Positions 1 to 7,292 of a stretch of 7,469 bases of DNA are shown here, piece by piece; positions within the stretch are counted from its first letter, which is position 1, and every line of letters starts with the position of its first letter. The notes under the pieces were generated by a model that searched no databases, was not told where the DNA came from, and saw nothing but the letters and a program-made list of their open reading frames with translations. The position numbers and the translations under genes are program-made. The DNA is from an uncultured Parasutterella sp. GTDB taxonomy: Bacteria; Pseudomonadota; Gammaproteobacteria; Burkholderiales; Burkholderiaceae_F. The stretch covers positions 1 to 7,469 of the forward strand of contig CAAFTZ010000144.1 in NCBI GenBank assembly GCA_900766055.1. The letters run 5' to 3'.

Positions 1-56
1 CCGGAAACGCATGAGAAGTTCAGGAAAATGATCTTTAGAAATTATCCCCCGAGAAA

Positions 57-80
57 CTCAGGGACTCTCTGAGGATTTTT
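57..80 (+). terminator. possible weak rho-independent terminator
   Basis: CTCAGG (57-62) can pair with TCTGAG (68-73), giving six pairs including one G-U, around a five-base loop. GA and then five T (76-80) follow. This could end transcription from a gene left of the window on the plus strand, insulating the permease gene that starts at 160. The stem is short and the T run is modest and offset by two bases, so the call is tentative. Confidence 0.3.
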
Positions 81-100
81 ACTTAAGAACATTTTGGCTT

Positions 101-106
101 TTGACA
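101..106 (+). promoter_or_regulatory. possible -35 element before the TSUP permease gene
   Basis: A perfect TTGACA lies 54 bases before the permease ATG. At spacings of 16 to 18 bases there is no good -10 hexamer (the region reads TAATTTCTTC). The best A+T-rich hexamers sit too near or too far. The promoter may be activator-dependent, or the match may be chance. Confidence 0.22.
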
Positions 107-159
107 ATTTCGGACGAGCATAATTTCTTCATTATTAAAACACTGCCTCGATCCGAATC

Positions 160-921
160 ATGGACATCACGCTTACCGTCATACTCGTCTGCTTCGTTGT
201 TTTCTTTATTGCAGGCTTTATCGATGCTATTGCGGGCGGAGGCGGTCTCATCACAATGCCGGTCCTTTTGCTCTTAGGCGTTCCCGCTCACTACACGCTC
301 GGAACCGGAAAGCTCGCTTCCAGCCTCGGTTCAATTACGGCGTTGATTACCTTCTGGAAAAGAGGTGCCGTCATCAAAGAAGTCGTCCTGTTGGGCGTGA
401 TTACTTCCTACTTCGGCGCAGTAATCGCCTCTGCGACGACACTTCTCATTTCCAATGAGAAGATGACAATCATCATGATTTTTCTTCTGCCGGTTGCGAT
501 TCTCCTTTCGCTTTTTTGCGGAACTCTCAAACTGACGGAAGAAGACCTTCCGAAGAAAGGGTTGTGGTGGAGAGTCTCGGTAATCGGTTTGTCCGTCGGT
601 TTCTATGAAGGCTTTTTCGGTCCCGGCGCCGGAAGTTTCTTTTTGATCGGCATTCACCTCTTACTCAAGGCCGGTTTGGTTAAAGCTTCCGGTACGGCAA
701 AAGCATTCAATATCGCCGCCAATTTAGGTGCGGTCACAACGTTTGCTTCCGCAGGAACGCTTTATTACTCGTTGGCTCTCCCCTGCGCGGTTGCCAGCAT
801 CTTGGGCAACCGCTTAGGCGCAATCTATGCCGTCAAAATCGGTCCGACGCTCGTTCGCAGCATGCTCTACTTTGTTTTAGTCATGCTGCTGATCTCGCTG
901 ATAACTCGCTTTGTTATTTAA
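160..921 (+). CDS. TSUP (TauE/SafE) family membrane permease, YfcA-like
   Basis: This is a complete 253-residue inner-membrane protein of the TSUP superfamily, whose characterised members move sulfite, sulfoacetate or related anions; the substrate here cannot be read from sequence. It is almost wholly hydrophobic, with about eight membrane segments. It has the two-repeat signature of the family: GFIDAIAGGGG at residues 19-29 and GFYEGFFGPGAGSF at 147-160. The second form, with an acidic residue before GFFGPG, resembles E. coli YfcA as I recall it. A hydrophilic loop at about 123-137 separates the two halves. The only in-frame start is the ATG at 160, because a stop lies at 136-138 with no start between. 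No good Shine-Dalgarno sequence precedes it. The 3' end overlaps the convergent alr stop by 8 bases. Family is confident; substrate is unknown. Confidence 0.9.
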   Translation: MDITLTVILVCFVVFFIAGFIDAIAGGGGLITMPVLLLLGVPAHYTLGTGKLASSLGSITALITFWKRGAVIKEVVLLGVITSYFGAVIASATTLLISNEKMTIIMIFLLPVAILLSLFCGTLKLTEEDLPKKGLWWRVSVIGLSVGFYEGFFGPGAGSFFLIGIHLLLKAGLVKASGTAKAFNIAANLGAVTTFASAGTLYYSLALPCAVASILGNRLGAIYAVKIGPTLVRSMLYFVLVMLLISLITRFVI

Positions 922-1996
922 TCAAGACGCGGGGAACACGCTGGTTCACGTCGCAAAGAAGCTCGTATCCAATCGTGCCGAATCCCTTTGCGACTTCATT
1001 GACCGGCAGGTTCTTACCCCAAATTTCCACTTTGGAGCCTAATCGGGCATTCGGCTGGTCGGTGACGTCAATCGTCAGCATGTCCATAGAAACGTTGCCG
1101 ATAACAGGAACTTTCTTGCCCTCTACCACAACCTCGCGGTGCGGGTTGTCTTTACGAGGATAACCGTCTGCATATCCGCAGGCAACAACAGCCAGTCTTG
1201 TCGGCCGATGCGCAATAAACTTAGAGCCGTAACCGCAGGCCTCGCCTGGCTGCAGATCCTGGAATGCAATGATTTCGCTCTCCAGCGTCATCACGGGATC
1301 GATGCCTAAAGAAGCAGAAGAAATAGTGCCGTCGGGGCTTACACCGTACATCGCAATACCTGCGCGCACCGCTTCATCCCCGGCTTCATGCCACAAAATG
1401 CCGCCTGTGTTGGATAAACACATCGGCAGCAGACCGCGAAGCTGAGTCAGCGCAGAAAGCTGATTTTGGACGGTAACCGGTTTGTCCTGTCCGTAGGTCA
1501 CTTCAGCGTTGGCAAAGTGCGCCAAAAGGTCGACGACTTCAACTTTAGGAATATGATTCAAGCGGAATAAAACCTGCGGGATTGCATCCGGTCTGAAACC
1601 CAAACGGTTCATACCCGTGTTGCACTTCAAGTGAACACGAAGCGTGTTCTTGAGTTCGGCTTTTTCCAGCCATTCAATCTGTCTTTCGTTGTGAATGACA
1701 GTTTCAAATCCGTATTCATCCGCGATGCCGATATCGGAGGCCACAAAGACGCCTTCAATTAACAATACCGCTTTCGCCCAGCCGGCCTTGCGGATATCTA
1801 CTCCCTCTTTCGGATCAAGAAGCGCCAATCCGTCGACCCAGTTATCAAAGGTCGAAAGCAGACCGATCAGACCGTGGCCGTAAGCGTTGGCTTTAACAAC
1901 GCCCCACAAAAATCGATTACCGCTTTTTGCACGAAGCAAGGACAAATTCTTTTCAAGTGCGTATGTGTCAATGAGAGCTCTAATCGGTCTTGTCAT
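914..1996 (-). CDS. alr: alanine racemase (PLP-dependent)
   Basis: Alr interconverts L- and D-alanine in the cytoplasm, supplying D-Ala for D-Ala-D-Ala in peptidoglycan. Numbered from the chosen start (360 residues), the PLP lysine is K35 in VVKANAYGHG and the second catalytic base is Y256 in ACGYGSKF. Other family motifs are TGMNRLGF (127-134), RAGIAMYG (211-218), VIGNVSMDM (298-306) and the C-terminal RVPRV. The fold is an N-terminal TIM barrel followed by a beta domain. I chose the ATG at 1996 because a purine tract beginning GGA lies 7 bases upstream and because betaproteobacterial Alr proteins typically begin M-x-RPI. An in-frame ATG at 2008 would add four residues but lacks a ribosome-binding site. 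The gene follows the ZIP gene on the same strand after about 80 bases with no clear terminator, so cotranscription is possible. A weak promoter (TTGAAG at 2043-2048, CATAGT at 2019-2024, 18-base spacer) may also serve it. Confidence 0.97.
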   Translation of the reverse strand: MTRPIRALIDTYALEKNLSLLRAKSGNRFLWGVVKANAYGHGLIGLLSTFDNWVDGLALLDPKEGVDIRKAGWAKAVLLIEGVFVASDIGIADEYGFETVIHNERQIEWLEKAELKNTLRVHLKCNTGMNRLGFRPDAIPQVLFRLNHIPKVEVVDLLAHFANAEVTYGQDKPVTVQNQLSALTQLRGLLPMCLSNTGGILWHEAGDEAVRAGIAMYGVSPDGTISSASLGIDPVMTLESEIIAFQDLQPGEACGYGSKFIAHRPTRLAVVACGYADGYPRKDNPHREVVVEGKKVPVIGNVSMDMLTIDVTDQPNARLGSKVEIWGKNLPVNEVAKGFGTIGYELLCDVNQRVPRVLIK

Positions 1997-2076
1997 TCTT
2001 TTTTCCATGTCGCTGAAGACTATGGCGATATTTTAAAATGAACTTCAAACCGACAGGGGTTGTGGAAAAGATTTTT

Positions 2077-2979
2077 CTAACTGAAAATTTTCTCCAGAAT
2101 CATCATCAGCCCGAAACCGCACATCAATCCGATTGTTGCGGTGCTGTGGTGGCCCCGCCGATGCGTTTCCGGAATCACTTCGTGAAAAACCACAAACATC
2201 ATGGCTCCTGCCGACAAGGCCAGACCCAGCGGATAGACATATCCAAGGCCGCCCGCCAAACTCACGCCGAATAAAGCGCCGACCGGTTCCATCAAACCGG
2301 AAAAGACGCCGATCGCGACGGCTTTCCCTCGAGAAATATTGGTCGTGCAAAGTGCAAGCACCACGGCCAGCCCTTCCGGAAAATCTTGCAGCGCAATAGC
2401 GATCGTCAGCGGCACACCGATCTGCATGTCTTCTGCGGAAAAGGAAATACCCATCGCCAAGCCTTCGGGAATATTATGAATGATGATGGCAAGAACAAAA
2501 AGCCAGATGCCGCTCTTAACTTCGATCTCGGGACCTTCATAGGTCTGATCCGCATGCTCATGCGGAGTCAGCGCATTAATGATGAGAAGAAAAACAACTC
2601 CCAGAAAAACACCGAAGAGAACCCAAAGGGTTGCTGCCACCTCAGAAGTAAAAAGCTTTTCACTGGCATCTATGCTGGGAAGTAAAAGGGAGAAGATGGC
2701 CGCAGCAAGCATCATGCCGGCCGAACTCCCGAGCATCCAGTCTTCCGCTTTATCGGAAAGTTTATGAAGATAAAAGCCCGGCAGCGATCCCAGGGCCGTC
2801 GCTCCGAAACCGACCATACCGGCCGTGAAGGCGTACAGCGGTGCCTTTGCGCCATACACCGTCATATCGTAAATCGCTTTCAGACAGAAGAAAGCGACGA
2901 GTGCAAACAGGAGCAGACATCCGTAAAACCACCCCCTATGCTCCCTTGCATAGCGTGCCACCGTCATCGGCTTACTCAT
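2077..2979 (-). CDS. ZIP family divalent metal transporter (BbZIP-like)
   Basis: This is a 300-residue inner-membrane protein of the ZIP (zinc-iron permease) family, which moves Zn2+ and often Fe2+, Mn2+ or Cd2+ into the cytoplasm. It has about eight membrane segments. The binuclear metal site is intact: HNIPEG at 168-173 gives H168, N169 and E172; QDFPEG at 198-203 gives Q198, D199 and E202; E231 lies in LMEPVGA; H266 and E267 lie in FHEVIPE. From memory these match Bordetella bronchiseptica BbZIP with a constant shift of nine residues. The loop before the HNIPEG segment carries PHEH (139-142), a possible metal-sensing or delivery site. I chose the ATG at 2979 because AGGAG lies five bases upstream. 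The longer reading from a TTG at 2994 would place that ribosome-binding site inside the coding region. Metal specificity is not readable from the sequence. Confidence 0.95.
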   Translation of the reverse strand: MSKPMTVARYAREHRGWFYGCLLLFALVAFFCLKAIYDMTVYGAKAPLYAFTAGMVGFGATALGSLPGFYLHKLSDKAEDWMLGSSAGMMLAAAIFSLLLPSIDASEKLFTSEVAATLWVLFGVFLGVVFLLIINALTPHEHADQTYEGPEIEVKSGIWLFVLAIIIHNIPEGLAMGISFSAEDMQIGVPLTIAIALQDFPEGLAVVLALCTTNISRGKAVAIGVFSGLMEPVGALFGVSLAGGLGYVYPLGLALSAGAMMFVVFHEVIPETHRRGHHSTATIGLMCGFGLMMILEKIFS

Positions 2980-2984
2980 GTTCA

Positions 2985-2989
2985 CTCCT
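2985..2989 (-). promoter_or_regulatory. ribosome-binding site of the ZIP gene
   Basis: On the minus strand AGGAG is followed by a five-base spacer and the ATG at 2979. It is the strongest Shine-Dalgarno sequence in the window and decides the start of the ZIP gene against the upstream TTG at 2994. Confidence 0.8.
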
Positions 2990-2992
2990 AAC

Positions 2993-3058
2993 AAAAAGAT
3001 CCGACTTCGTCATTGTTGTAAGTCTCAATTCTTAATTTTGAAATCGAGACTACTCTCG
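2993..3058 (-). promoter_or_regulatory. ZIP leader with overlapping inverted repeats
   Basis: Read on the minus strand, three stems share arms. Stem 1 is CGAGA-GTAG-TCTCG (3058 to 3045). Stem 2 pairs 3051-3041 with 3031-3021 in eleven positions, two of them G-U, around a nine-base loop. Stem 3 pairs GACTT (3024-3020) with AAGTC (3007-3003) and is followed, after five bases, by five T at 2997-2993. Stems 1 and 2 exclude one another, as do stems 2 and 3, an order seen in attenuators. As DNA, the outer repeat AGTCTC/GAGACT could instead be an operator for a metal-responsive repressor. Both readings are inference; stems 1 and 3 are only five pairs long, and no convincing promoter was found. Confidence 0.35.
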
Positions 3059-3098
3059 TTCACGTAAGTAAAGCGTCTTTTCTGCCTGACACGGACAT

Positions 3099-3126
3099 AA
3101 AAAAAGCCGGAGTTTTTAGTTCCGGC
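3099..3126 (-). terminator. rho-independent terminator of the pyrG-kdsA-eno-ftsB operon
   Basis: On the minus strand GCCGGA pairs with TCCGGC around a nine-base loop, followed directly by seven T. It lies about 25 bases beyond the ftsB stop codon and is a textbook intrinsic terminator. It closes the operon and separates it from the ZIP gene downstream on the same strand. Confidence 0.88.
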
Positions 3127-3151
3127 ATTCTCTTGATTCTTAAGTAATCAA

Positions 3152-3457
3152 TTACGGCGCAATTCGAATTAAGTATTCGTTCTCGCGAATCATGTTCAGT
3201 TTTTCACGAGCCCTGCTCTCTAAGGCTTCACTTCCATGGCGAAGGCTGTCGGCCTCCCCTTCAAGTCTGGAGATTTCGAGCTCAAGCGCGGCATTCTTCT
3301 CTTTCTGAGTCTTCAGCTGATCTTGTAAATCCAAAAGCGTGGCATTGCTGCCCTTTCCGACCCACAAAGGATATTGAATGCCGCAAACGGCAGCGACGAG
3401 TACCAAGACCAGAAATCGAGGTACTCCGAGCTTTACCTTTTTCGTCAGACGCGCCAT
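3152..3457 (-). CDS. ftsB: cell division protein FtsB (DivIC/septum formation initiator family)
   Basis: FtsB is a small bitopic divisome protein that forms the FtsQ-FtsB-FtsL complex and helps activate septal peptidoglycan synthesis by FtsW-FtsI. The protein has 101 residues, close to the 103 of E. coli FtsB. It shows a basic cytoplasmic N-terminus (1-13), one membrane helix (about 14-27), the family motif QYPLWVGKG (28-36) at the periplasmic face, a coiled coil (about 40-75), and a conserved C-terminal region SRAREKLNMIRENE (81-94). The start lies three bases after the eno stop codon. It lacks a strong ribosome-binding site (only GCAAGTAA precedes it), so translation is probably coupled to eno. 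It is the last gene of the operon; a terminator follows. Close linkage of ftsB to eno is common in proteobacteria. Confidence 0.93.
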   Translation of the reverse strand: MARLTKKVKLGVPRFLVLVLVAAVCGIQYPLWVGKGSNATLLDLQDQLKTQKEKNAALELEISRLEGEADSLRHGSEALESRAREKLNMIRENEYLIRIAP

Positions 3458-3460
3458 AAA

Positions 3461-4747
3461 TTACTTGCGGATGTTGTAGAAAGCATCCAGGCCCGGGTAA
3501 ACCGCGATGTCGCCAAGTTCTTCTTCAATACGAAGAAGCTGGTTGTATTTAGCCATACGATCGCTGCGGCTCAAAGAACCGGTCTTGATCTGACCGGCGT
3601 TCGTACCGACCGCGATATCGGCAATAGTCGAATCTTCGGTTTCGCCGGAGCGGTGAGAAATCACGGCGGTATAGCGAGCTTTCTTGGCCATTTCAATAGC
3701 TTCGAAAGTTTCTGTCAGCGTGCCGATCTGGTTGATCTTGATCAGGATGGAGTTAGCGATGCCCTTTTCAATGCCTTCCTTAAGGATGGATGTGTTAGTC
3801 ACGTAGAGGTCGTCGCCGACAAGCTGCACGCGATCACCCAAGGCTTCGGTAAGTTTGGCCCAGCCTTCCCAGTCACCTTCGGCCATACCGTCTTCGATGG
3901 AGATGATCGGATAACGGTCAACCCATTCGGTCATCTTGGCGATCCATTCGTCAGCGGTAAGTTTCAGGCCCTGACCCTTCTGGTTGTAAACGCCGTCTTC
4001 ATAGAATTCGCTGGCAGCGCAGTCCAGACCGATAAAAACCTGCTCTCCGGGTGTGTACCCGGCAGCCTTGATGGCGTCGATGATGAATTCGATGGCAGCT
4101 TCATGGCTGTCAATATTCGGAGCGAAACCGCCTTCGTCACCGACAGCAGTAGACATGCCGTGAGCATTCATAATCTTCTTCAAAGCATGGAAGATCTCGG
4201 CGCCGCAGCGAAGCGCTTCGCTGAAAGTCGGAAGACCGGCCGGGATAATCATGAATTCCTGGATGTCGAGATTGTTGTTGGCATGAGCGCCGCCGTTCAC
4301 AACGTTCATCATCGGAACGGGCAGCGTAAAGCCGTTGATGCCGCCGAAATAACGGTACAGCGGAAGAGCGCATTCTTCAGCAGCAGCGCGTGCTACCGCC
4401 AAGGAAACAGCCAAAATGGCGTTGGCGCCGAGGCGGGACTTATTCGGGGTGCCGTCGAGCTCGATCATGGCGCGGTCAATTTCCGTCTGCTGGCTGGCGT
4501 CGTAACCGACAACTTCATCGCGGATTTCGTCGTTGACGTTGGCAACGGCCTGAAGAACACCCTTGCCGTTATAGCGGGAAGCATCGCCGTCACGAAGCTC
4601 AATGGCTTCGCGGCTGCCTGTAGAAGCACCGCTCGGGACTGCTGCGCGGCCGATCACGCCGGAAGCAAGAATGACCTCGGCTTCAACGGTCGGATTACCG
4701 CGGGAATCCAATACTTCACGACCAAAGACTTCAACAATTTCGCTCAT
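3461..4747 (-). CDS. eno: enolase (phosphopyruvate hydratase)
   Basis: Enolase converts 2-phosphoglycerate to phosphoenolpyruvate in glycolysis and the reverse in gluconeogenesis, using Mg2+ in the cytoplasm. In many bacteria it is also a part of the RNA degradosome. The protein is full length at 428 residues (E. coli 432). Visible residues are the mobile loop SGAST (39-43), the catalytic acid/base E205 in GDEGG and K337 in LIKINQIGT, the metal ligands D242, E285 (SIEDG) and D312 (VGDDL), substrate-binding HRSGE (365-369) and K388 in KTGS. The ATG at 4747 is preceded by AAGAGA at five bases. The gene lies 17 bases after kdsA and 3 bases before ftsB. Its product, phosphoenolpyruvate, is a substrate of the neighbouring KdsA. 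Nothing is missing or unusual. Confidence 0.99.
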   Translation of the reverse strand: MSEIVEVFGREVLDSRGNPTVEAEVILASGVIGRAAVPSGASTGSREAIELRDGDASRYNGKGVLQAVANVNDEIRDEVVGYDASQQTEIDRAMIELDGTPNKSRLGANAILAVSLAVARAAAEECALPLYRYFGGINGFTLPVPMMNVVNGGAHANNNLDIQEFMIIPAGLPTFSEALRCGAEIFHALKKIMNAHGMSTAVGDEGGFAPNIDSHEAAIEFIIDAIKAAGYTPGEQVFIGLDCAASEFYEDGVYNQKGQGLKLTADEWIAKMTEWVDRYPIISIEDGMAEGDWEGWAKLTEALGDRVQLVGDDLYVTNTSILKEGIEKGIANSILIKINQIGTLTETFEAIEMAKKARYTAVISHRSGETEDSTIADIAVGTNAGQIKTGSLSRSDRMAKYNQLLRIEEELGDIAVYPGLDAFYNIRK

Positions 4748-4764
4748 GTTTATCTCTTAAAAAG

Positions 4765-5619
4765 TTAATGCAACTGGTTTTCTAAAAATTCACCGGACTT
4801 CACGAGTCGGTCAATGCCCTGCAAATTAGTCAGCAGCGCTTCCATCTTATCGAGCGGCACCATGTTCGGTCCGTCGCTCTTGGCGCAGCAGGGATTCGGG
4901 TGCGTTTCCATAAAGAGACCGGAAACACCGACCGCAACAGCCGCGCGGGCCAGAGGAGGAACAAATTCTCTGCGGCCGCCGGAGCTTGTGCCCTGACCGC
5001 CGGGGAGCTGAACGGAATGCGTCGCATCGAAAATCACCGGGGCGTCGCAGTCGCGCATGATCACAAGACTGCGCATATCGGACACCAGGTTGTTGTATCC
5101 GAAACAGGCACCGCGCTCGCAAACCATAAAGCGGTCTTCGGAAAGACCGGCCGCGGCAGCTGCGTGACGAGCCTTGAGCACGACCTGCTTCATATCCTGA
5201 GGAGCCAAGAACTGGCCCTTCTTGATATTGACGGGCTTACCGCTCTTGGCACAGGCGGCAATGAAGTCTGTCTGACGGCAAAGAAAAGCCGGCGTCTGAA
5301 GAAGATCAACGACAGAGGCGACTTCCGGAACCTCATCGGCCGTATGAACGTCGGTGACGACCGGAACGCCGATCTGACGACGAACTTCTTCCAAAATACG
5401 CAGGCCGTTGGCCATTCCCAAGCCGCGAAAACTCGTGTCCGAGGAACGATTTGCCTTGTCGTAGCTTGCTTTAAACACATAAGGGATCCCGAGTTTATCG
5501 GTGATCTCTTTCATCTTGCCGGCGATATCAAGTGTGAGCTGCTCGCTCTCGATGACGCACGGACCGGCAAGAAGAATAAAGGGTCGGTTCAGACCGACTT
5601 CAAAACCGCATAACTGCAT
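4765..5619 (-). CDS. kdsA: 3-deoxy-8-phosphooctulonate synthase (Kdo-8-P synthase), metal-dependent class
   Basis: KdsA condenses phosphoenolpyruvate with D-arabinose 5-phosphate to give Kdo-8-phosphate, the committed step to the Kdo of the lipopolysaccharide inner core, in the cytoplasm. The protein is a full-length TIM barrel of 284 residues. The substrate motif FKASYDKANRSS spans 49-60, and TDVHT (89-93), RQTDF (115-119) and KKGQF (133-137) are present. The four ligands of the metal-dependent class, known from Aquifex, are all visible: C21 (AGPCVIES), H201 (DATHSVQLPGG), E238 (METHP) and D249 (KSDGPN). E. coli-type metal-independent enzymes have Asn in place of the Cys. The start is five bases after the pyrG stop with only a weak ribosome-binding site, suggesting coupled translation. 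It shows the cell makes Kdo-containing lipopolysaccharide or lipooligosaccharide. Confidence 0.99.
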   Translation of the reverse strand: MQLCGFEVGLNRPFILLAGPCVIESEQLTLDIAGKMKEITDKLGIPYVFKASYDKANRSSDTSFRGLGMANGLRILEEVRRQIGVPVVTDVHTADEVPEVASVVDLLQTPAFLCRQTDFIAACAKSGKPVNIKKGQFLAPQDMKQVVLKARHAAAAAGLSEDRFMVCERGACFGYNNLVSDMRSLVIMRDCDAPVIFDATHSVQLPGGQGTSSGGRREFVPPLARAAVAVGVSGLFMETHPNPCCAKSDGPNMVPLDKMEALLTNLQGIDRLVKSGEFLENQLH

Positions 5620-5624
5620 GTCGA

Positions 5625-7268
5625 TTACTCAGCCTTTTCGTGTTCTTTGTGATAGTTGGCAGCCGCTTCAATAAATTTATTGAAAAGCGGATGGCCGAAA
5701 CGAGGGGAGGAAGTAAATTCCGGATGGAACTGAACGCCGATGAAGAAGGAATGATCGGGCAGCTCCATGATTTCAGGAAGGTTTTCACCCGGCGTTCTGG
5801 CAGAAATCACCATGCCGGCCTTCTCAAACTGATCGCAGTAGGAGTTGTTCACTTCATAACGGTGGCGATGGCGTTCGCCGACTTCCTTGCCGTAAACTTC
5901 GGCAGCCAGTGTTCCGGGTTTGATAGGAACAACCTGCTTGCCTAAACGCATTGTGCCGCCGAGATCGCTGTCTTCATCGCGTTTTTCGATAACGCCGGTG
6001 TGGTCCTTCCACTCGGTGATCAGGGCGACAACCGGATGCGGTGTTTCCGGATCCAGTTCGGTAGAGTTAGCGCCGCCGAGACCGCAGACGTGGCGTGCAA
6101 ATTCAATCACGGCAAGCTGCATGCCGAGGCAAATGCCGAGGTAGGGAATGTCGTTCTTACGGGCGTATTCGATGGCTTTGATCTTGCCCTCGGTACCGCG
6201 TTTGCCGAAACCGCCGGGAACCAGAATAGCATCCATGCCTTTGAGGCAGTCGGTGCCTTCTTTTTCAAGGATTTCAGCTTCAATGAAGGTTACATCCACA
6301 TGATGACCGGTATGTATACCGGCGTGAATGAGAGCTTCATTCAAAGACTTATAGGAATCCTTCAGGTCATACTTGCCGATCATGGCAAGTTTGACGGTGT
6401 CCTTCGGATGTTCAAGACGATCGACGACTTTTTCCCAAGCGGAAAGATCGGCGGGTTTCGGATTCAGGTCTAAACAGCGGCAGACGATTTCATCCAAGCC
6501 CTGCGCATGCAGCATCATCGGAACTTTGTAAATTGTGTCAACGTCCCAAACGGAGATGACGGCATCCATCGGAACATTGGCAAACAGAGAAATCTTGGCT
6601 CTTTCGTCGTCCGGAATCTTACGGTCGGCGCGGCAAAGCAAAACGTTGGGGCTGATACCGATCTTACGAAGTTCGCCTACGGAATGCTGTGTCGGCTTTG
6701 TCTTTAATTCGCCGGCGCTGGCGATGTAAGGAACAAGTGTCAGATGGATAAAGCAGGTGTTGTTGCGGCCGGCTCTCAAAGACAGCTGACGAACGGCTTC
6801 AAGGAACGGCAACGATTCAATATCACCGACCGTGCCGCCGATTTCAACCAGTGCGATATCGGGATCGCCGGCAGCATGAGCACCGCGGGCGATGAAATCC
6901 TGAATTTCATTGGTGATGTGCGGAATGACCTGAACGGTCTTACCTAAATATTCACCGCGGCGTTCTTTGCGCAGAACATTACGATAAATCTGGCCGGTCG
7001 TAAAGTTATTCGCCTTGTGCATCTTCGGCGTGATGAAGCGCTCATAGTGACCTAAGTCCAAGTCGGTCTCAGCACCGTCCTCGGTCACGAAGACTTCGCC
7101 GTGCTGGAACGGGCTCATCGTACCCGGGTCGACGTTGATGTAGGGGTCCATCTTGATGATTGTGACCTTGAGCCCGCGAGACTCAAGGATGGCGGCCAGG
7201 GAAGCTGCTGCAATACCTTTCCCCAGGGAAGAAACTACACCGCCGGTAACAAATACATATTTCGTCAT
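5625..7268 (-). CDS. pyrG: CTP synthase (glutamine-hydrolysing)
   Basis: PyrG aminates UTP to CTP using ATP and glutamine; GTP activates it and CTP inhibits it. The protein is complete at 547 residues with both domains. The N-terminal amidoligase domain (about 1-267) begins KYVFVTGGVVSSLGKG with its phosphate-binding loop near K17. It carries D71 and E142 as likely Mg2+ ligands, the latter in VEIGGTVGDIES. The C-terminal class I glutamine amidotransferase domain (about 290-540) has PGGFGKRG (351-358), the nucleophile C380 in LGICLGMQ, and H515 and E517 in QFHPEF, completing the triad. It is the first gene of the operon, read from a promoter about 70 bases upstream. The ATG at 7268 follows GAGAATAAG. 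The leader contains ten T in a row. CTP is also needed to make CMP-Kdo downstream of KdsA. Confidence 0.99.
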   Translation of the reverse strand: MTKYVFVTGGVVSSLGKGIAAASLAAILESRGLKVTIIKMDPYINVDPGTMSPFQHGEVFVTEDGAETDLDLGHYERFITPKMHKANNFTTGQIYRNVLRKERRGEYLGKTVQVIPHITNEIQDFIARGAHAAGDPDIALVEIGGTVGDIESLPFLEAVRQLSLRAGRNNTCFIHLTLVPYIASAGELKTKPTQHSVGELRKIGISPNVLLCRADRKIPDDERAKISLFANVPMDAVISVWDVDTIYKVPMMLHAQGLDEIVCRCLDLNPKPADLSAWEKVVDRLEHPKDTVKLAMIGKYDLKDSYKSLNEALIHAGIHTGHHVDVTFIEAEILEKEGTDCLKGMDAILVPGGFGKRGTEGKIKAIEYARKNDIPYLGICLGMQLAVIEFARHVCGLGGANSTELDPETPHPVVALITEWKDHTGVIEKRDEDSDLGGTMRLGKQVVPIKPGTLAAEVYGKEVGERHRHRYEVNNSYCDQFEKAGMVISARTPGENLPEIMELPDHSFFIGVQFHPEFTSSPRFGHPLFNKFIEAAANYHKEHEKAE

Positions 7269-7282
7269 CTTATTCTCAACAG

Positions 7283-7292
7283 AAAAAAAAAA
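7283..7292 (-). repeat. T10 homopolymer tract in the pyrG leader
   Basis: Ten consecutive T on the minus strand end 14 bases before the pyrG ATG, within the predicted 5' untranslated region. Only a very weak stem (ACGC with GCGT, four pairs) can be drawn before it, so it is not a convincing terminator. It could be a U-rich site for ribosomal protein S1, a transcription slippage site, or chance. Confidence 0.6.

Noticed and set aside
1..72. Plus-strand frame open from the left edge to a TGA at 70-72
   Set aside because: The 23 residues are not recognisable, and the stop would fall inside the possible terminator stem, so a gene end here is not supported.
2030..2039. Perfect palindrome ATTTTAAAAT between the ZIP gene and alr
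   Set aside because: It is a short all-A/T palindrome, common by chance; no suitable -35 element lies at the right distance for its TAAAAT to be a -10, and it lacks the shape of a terminator.
2979..2994. Longer ZIP protein starting at the TTG at 2994
   Set aside because: It would put the strong AGGAG ribosome-binding site inside the coding sequence; the ATG at 2979 is correctly spaced from it.
3374..4768. A 464-codon open frame on the plus strand opposite eno, longer than eno itself
   Set aside because: It lies wholly antisense to a full-length, motif-complete enolase and runs into ftsB. Its protein shows no recognised domain, and long antisense frames are common opposite highly biased genes such as eno.
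4900..5613. A 237-codon open frame on the plus strand opposite kdsA, and a 157-codon one opposite pyrG at 6000-6473
   Set aside because: Both are shadows of complete, conserved genes on the minus strand and have no recognisable protein features.
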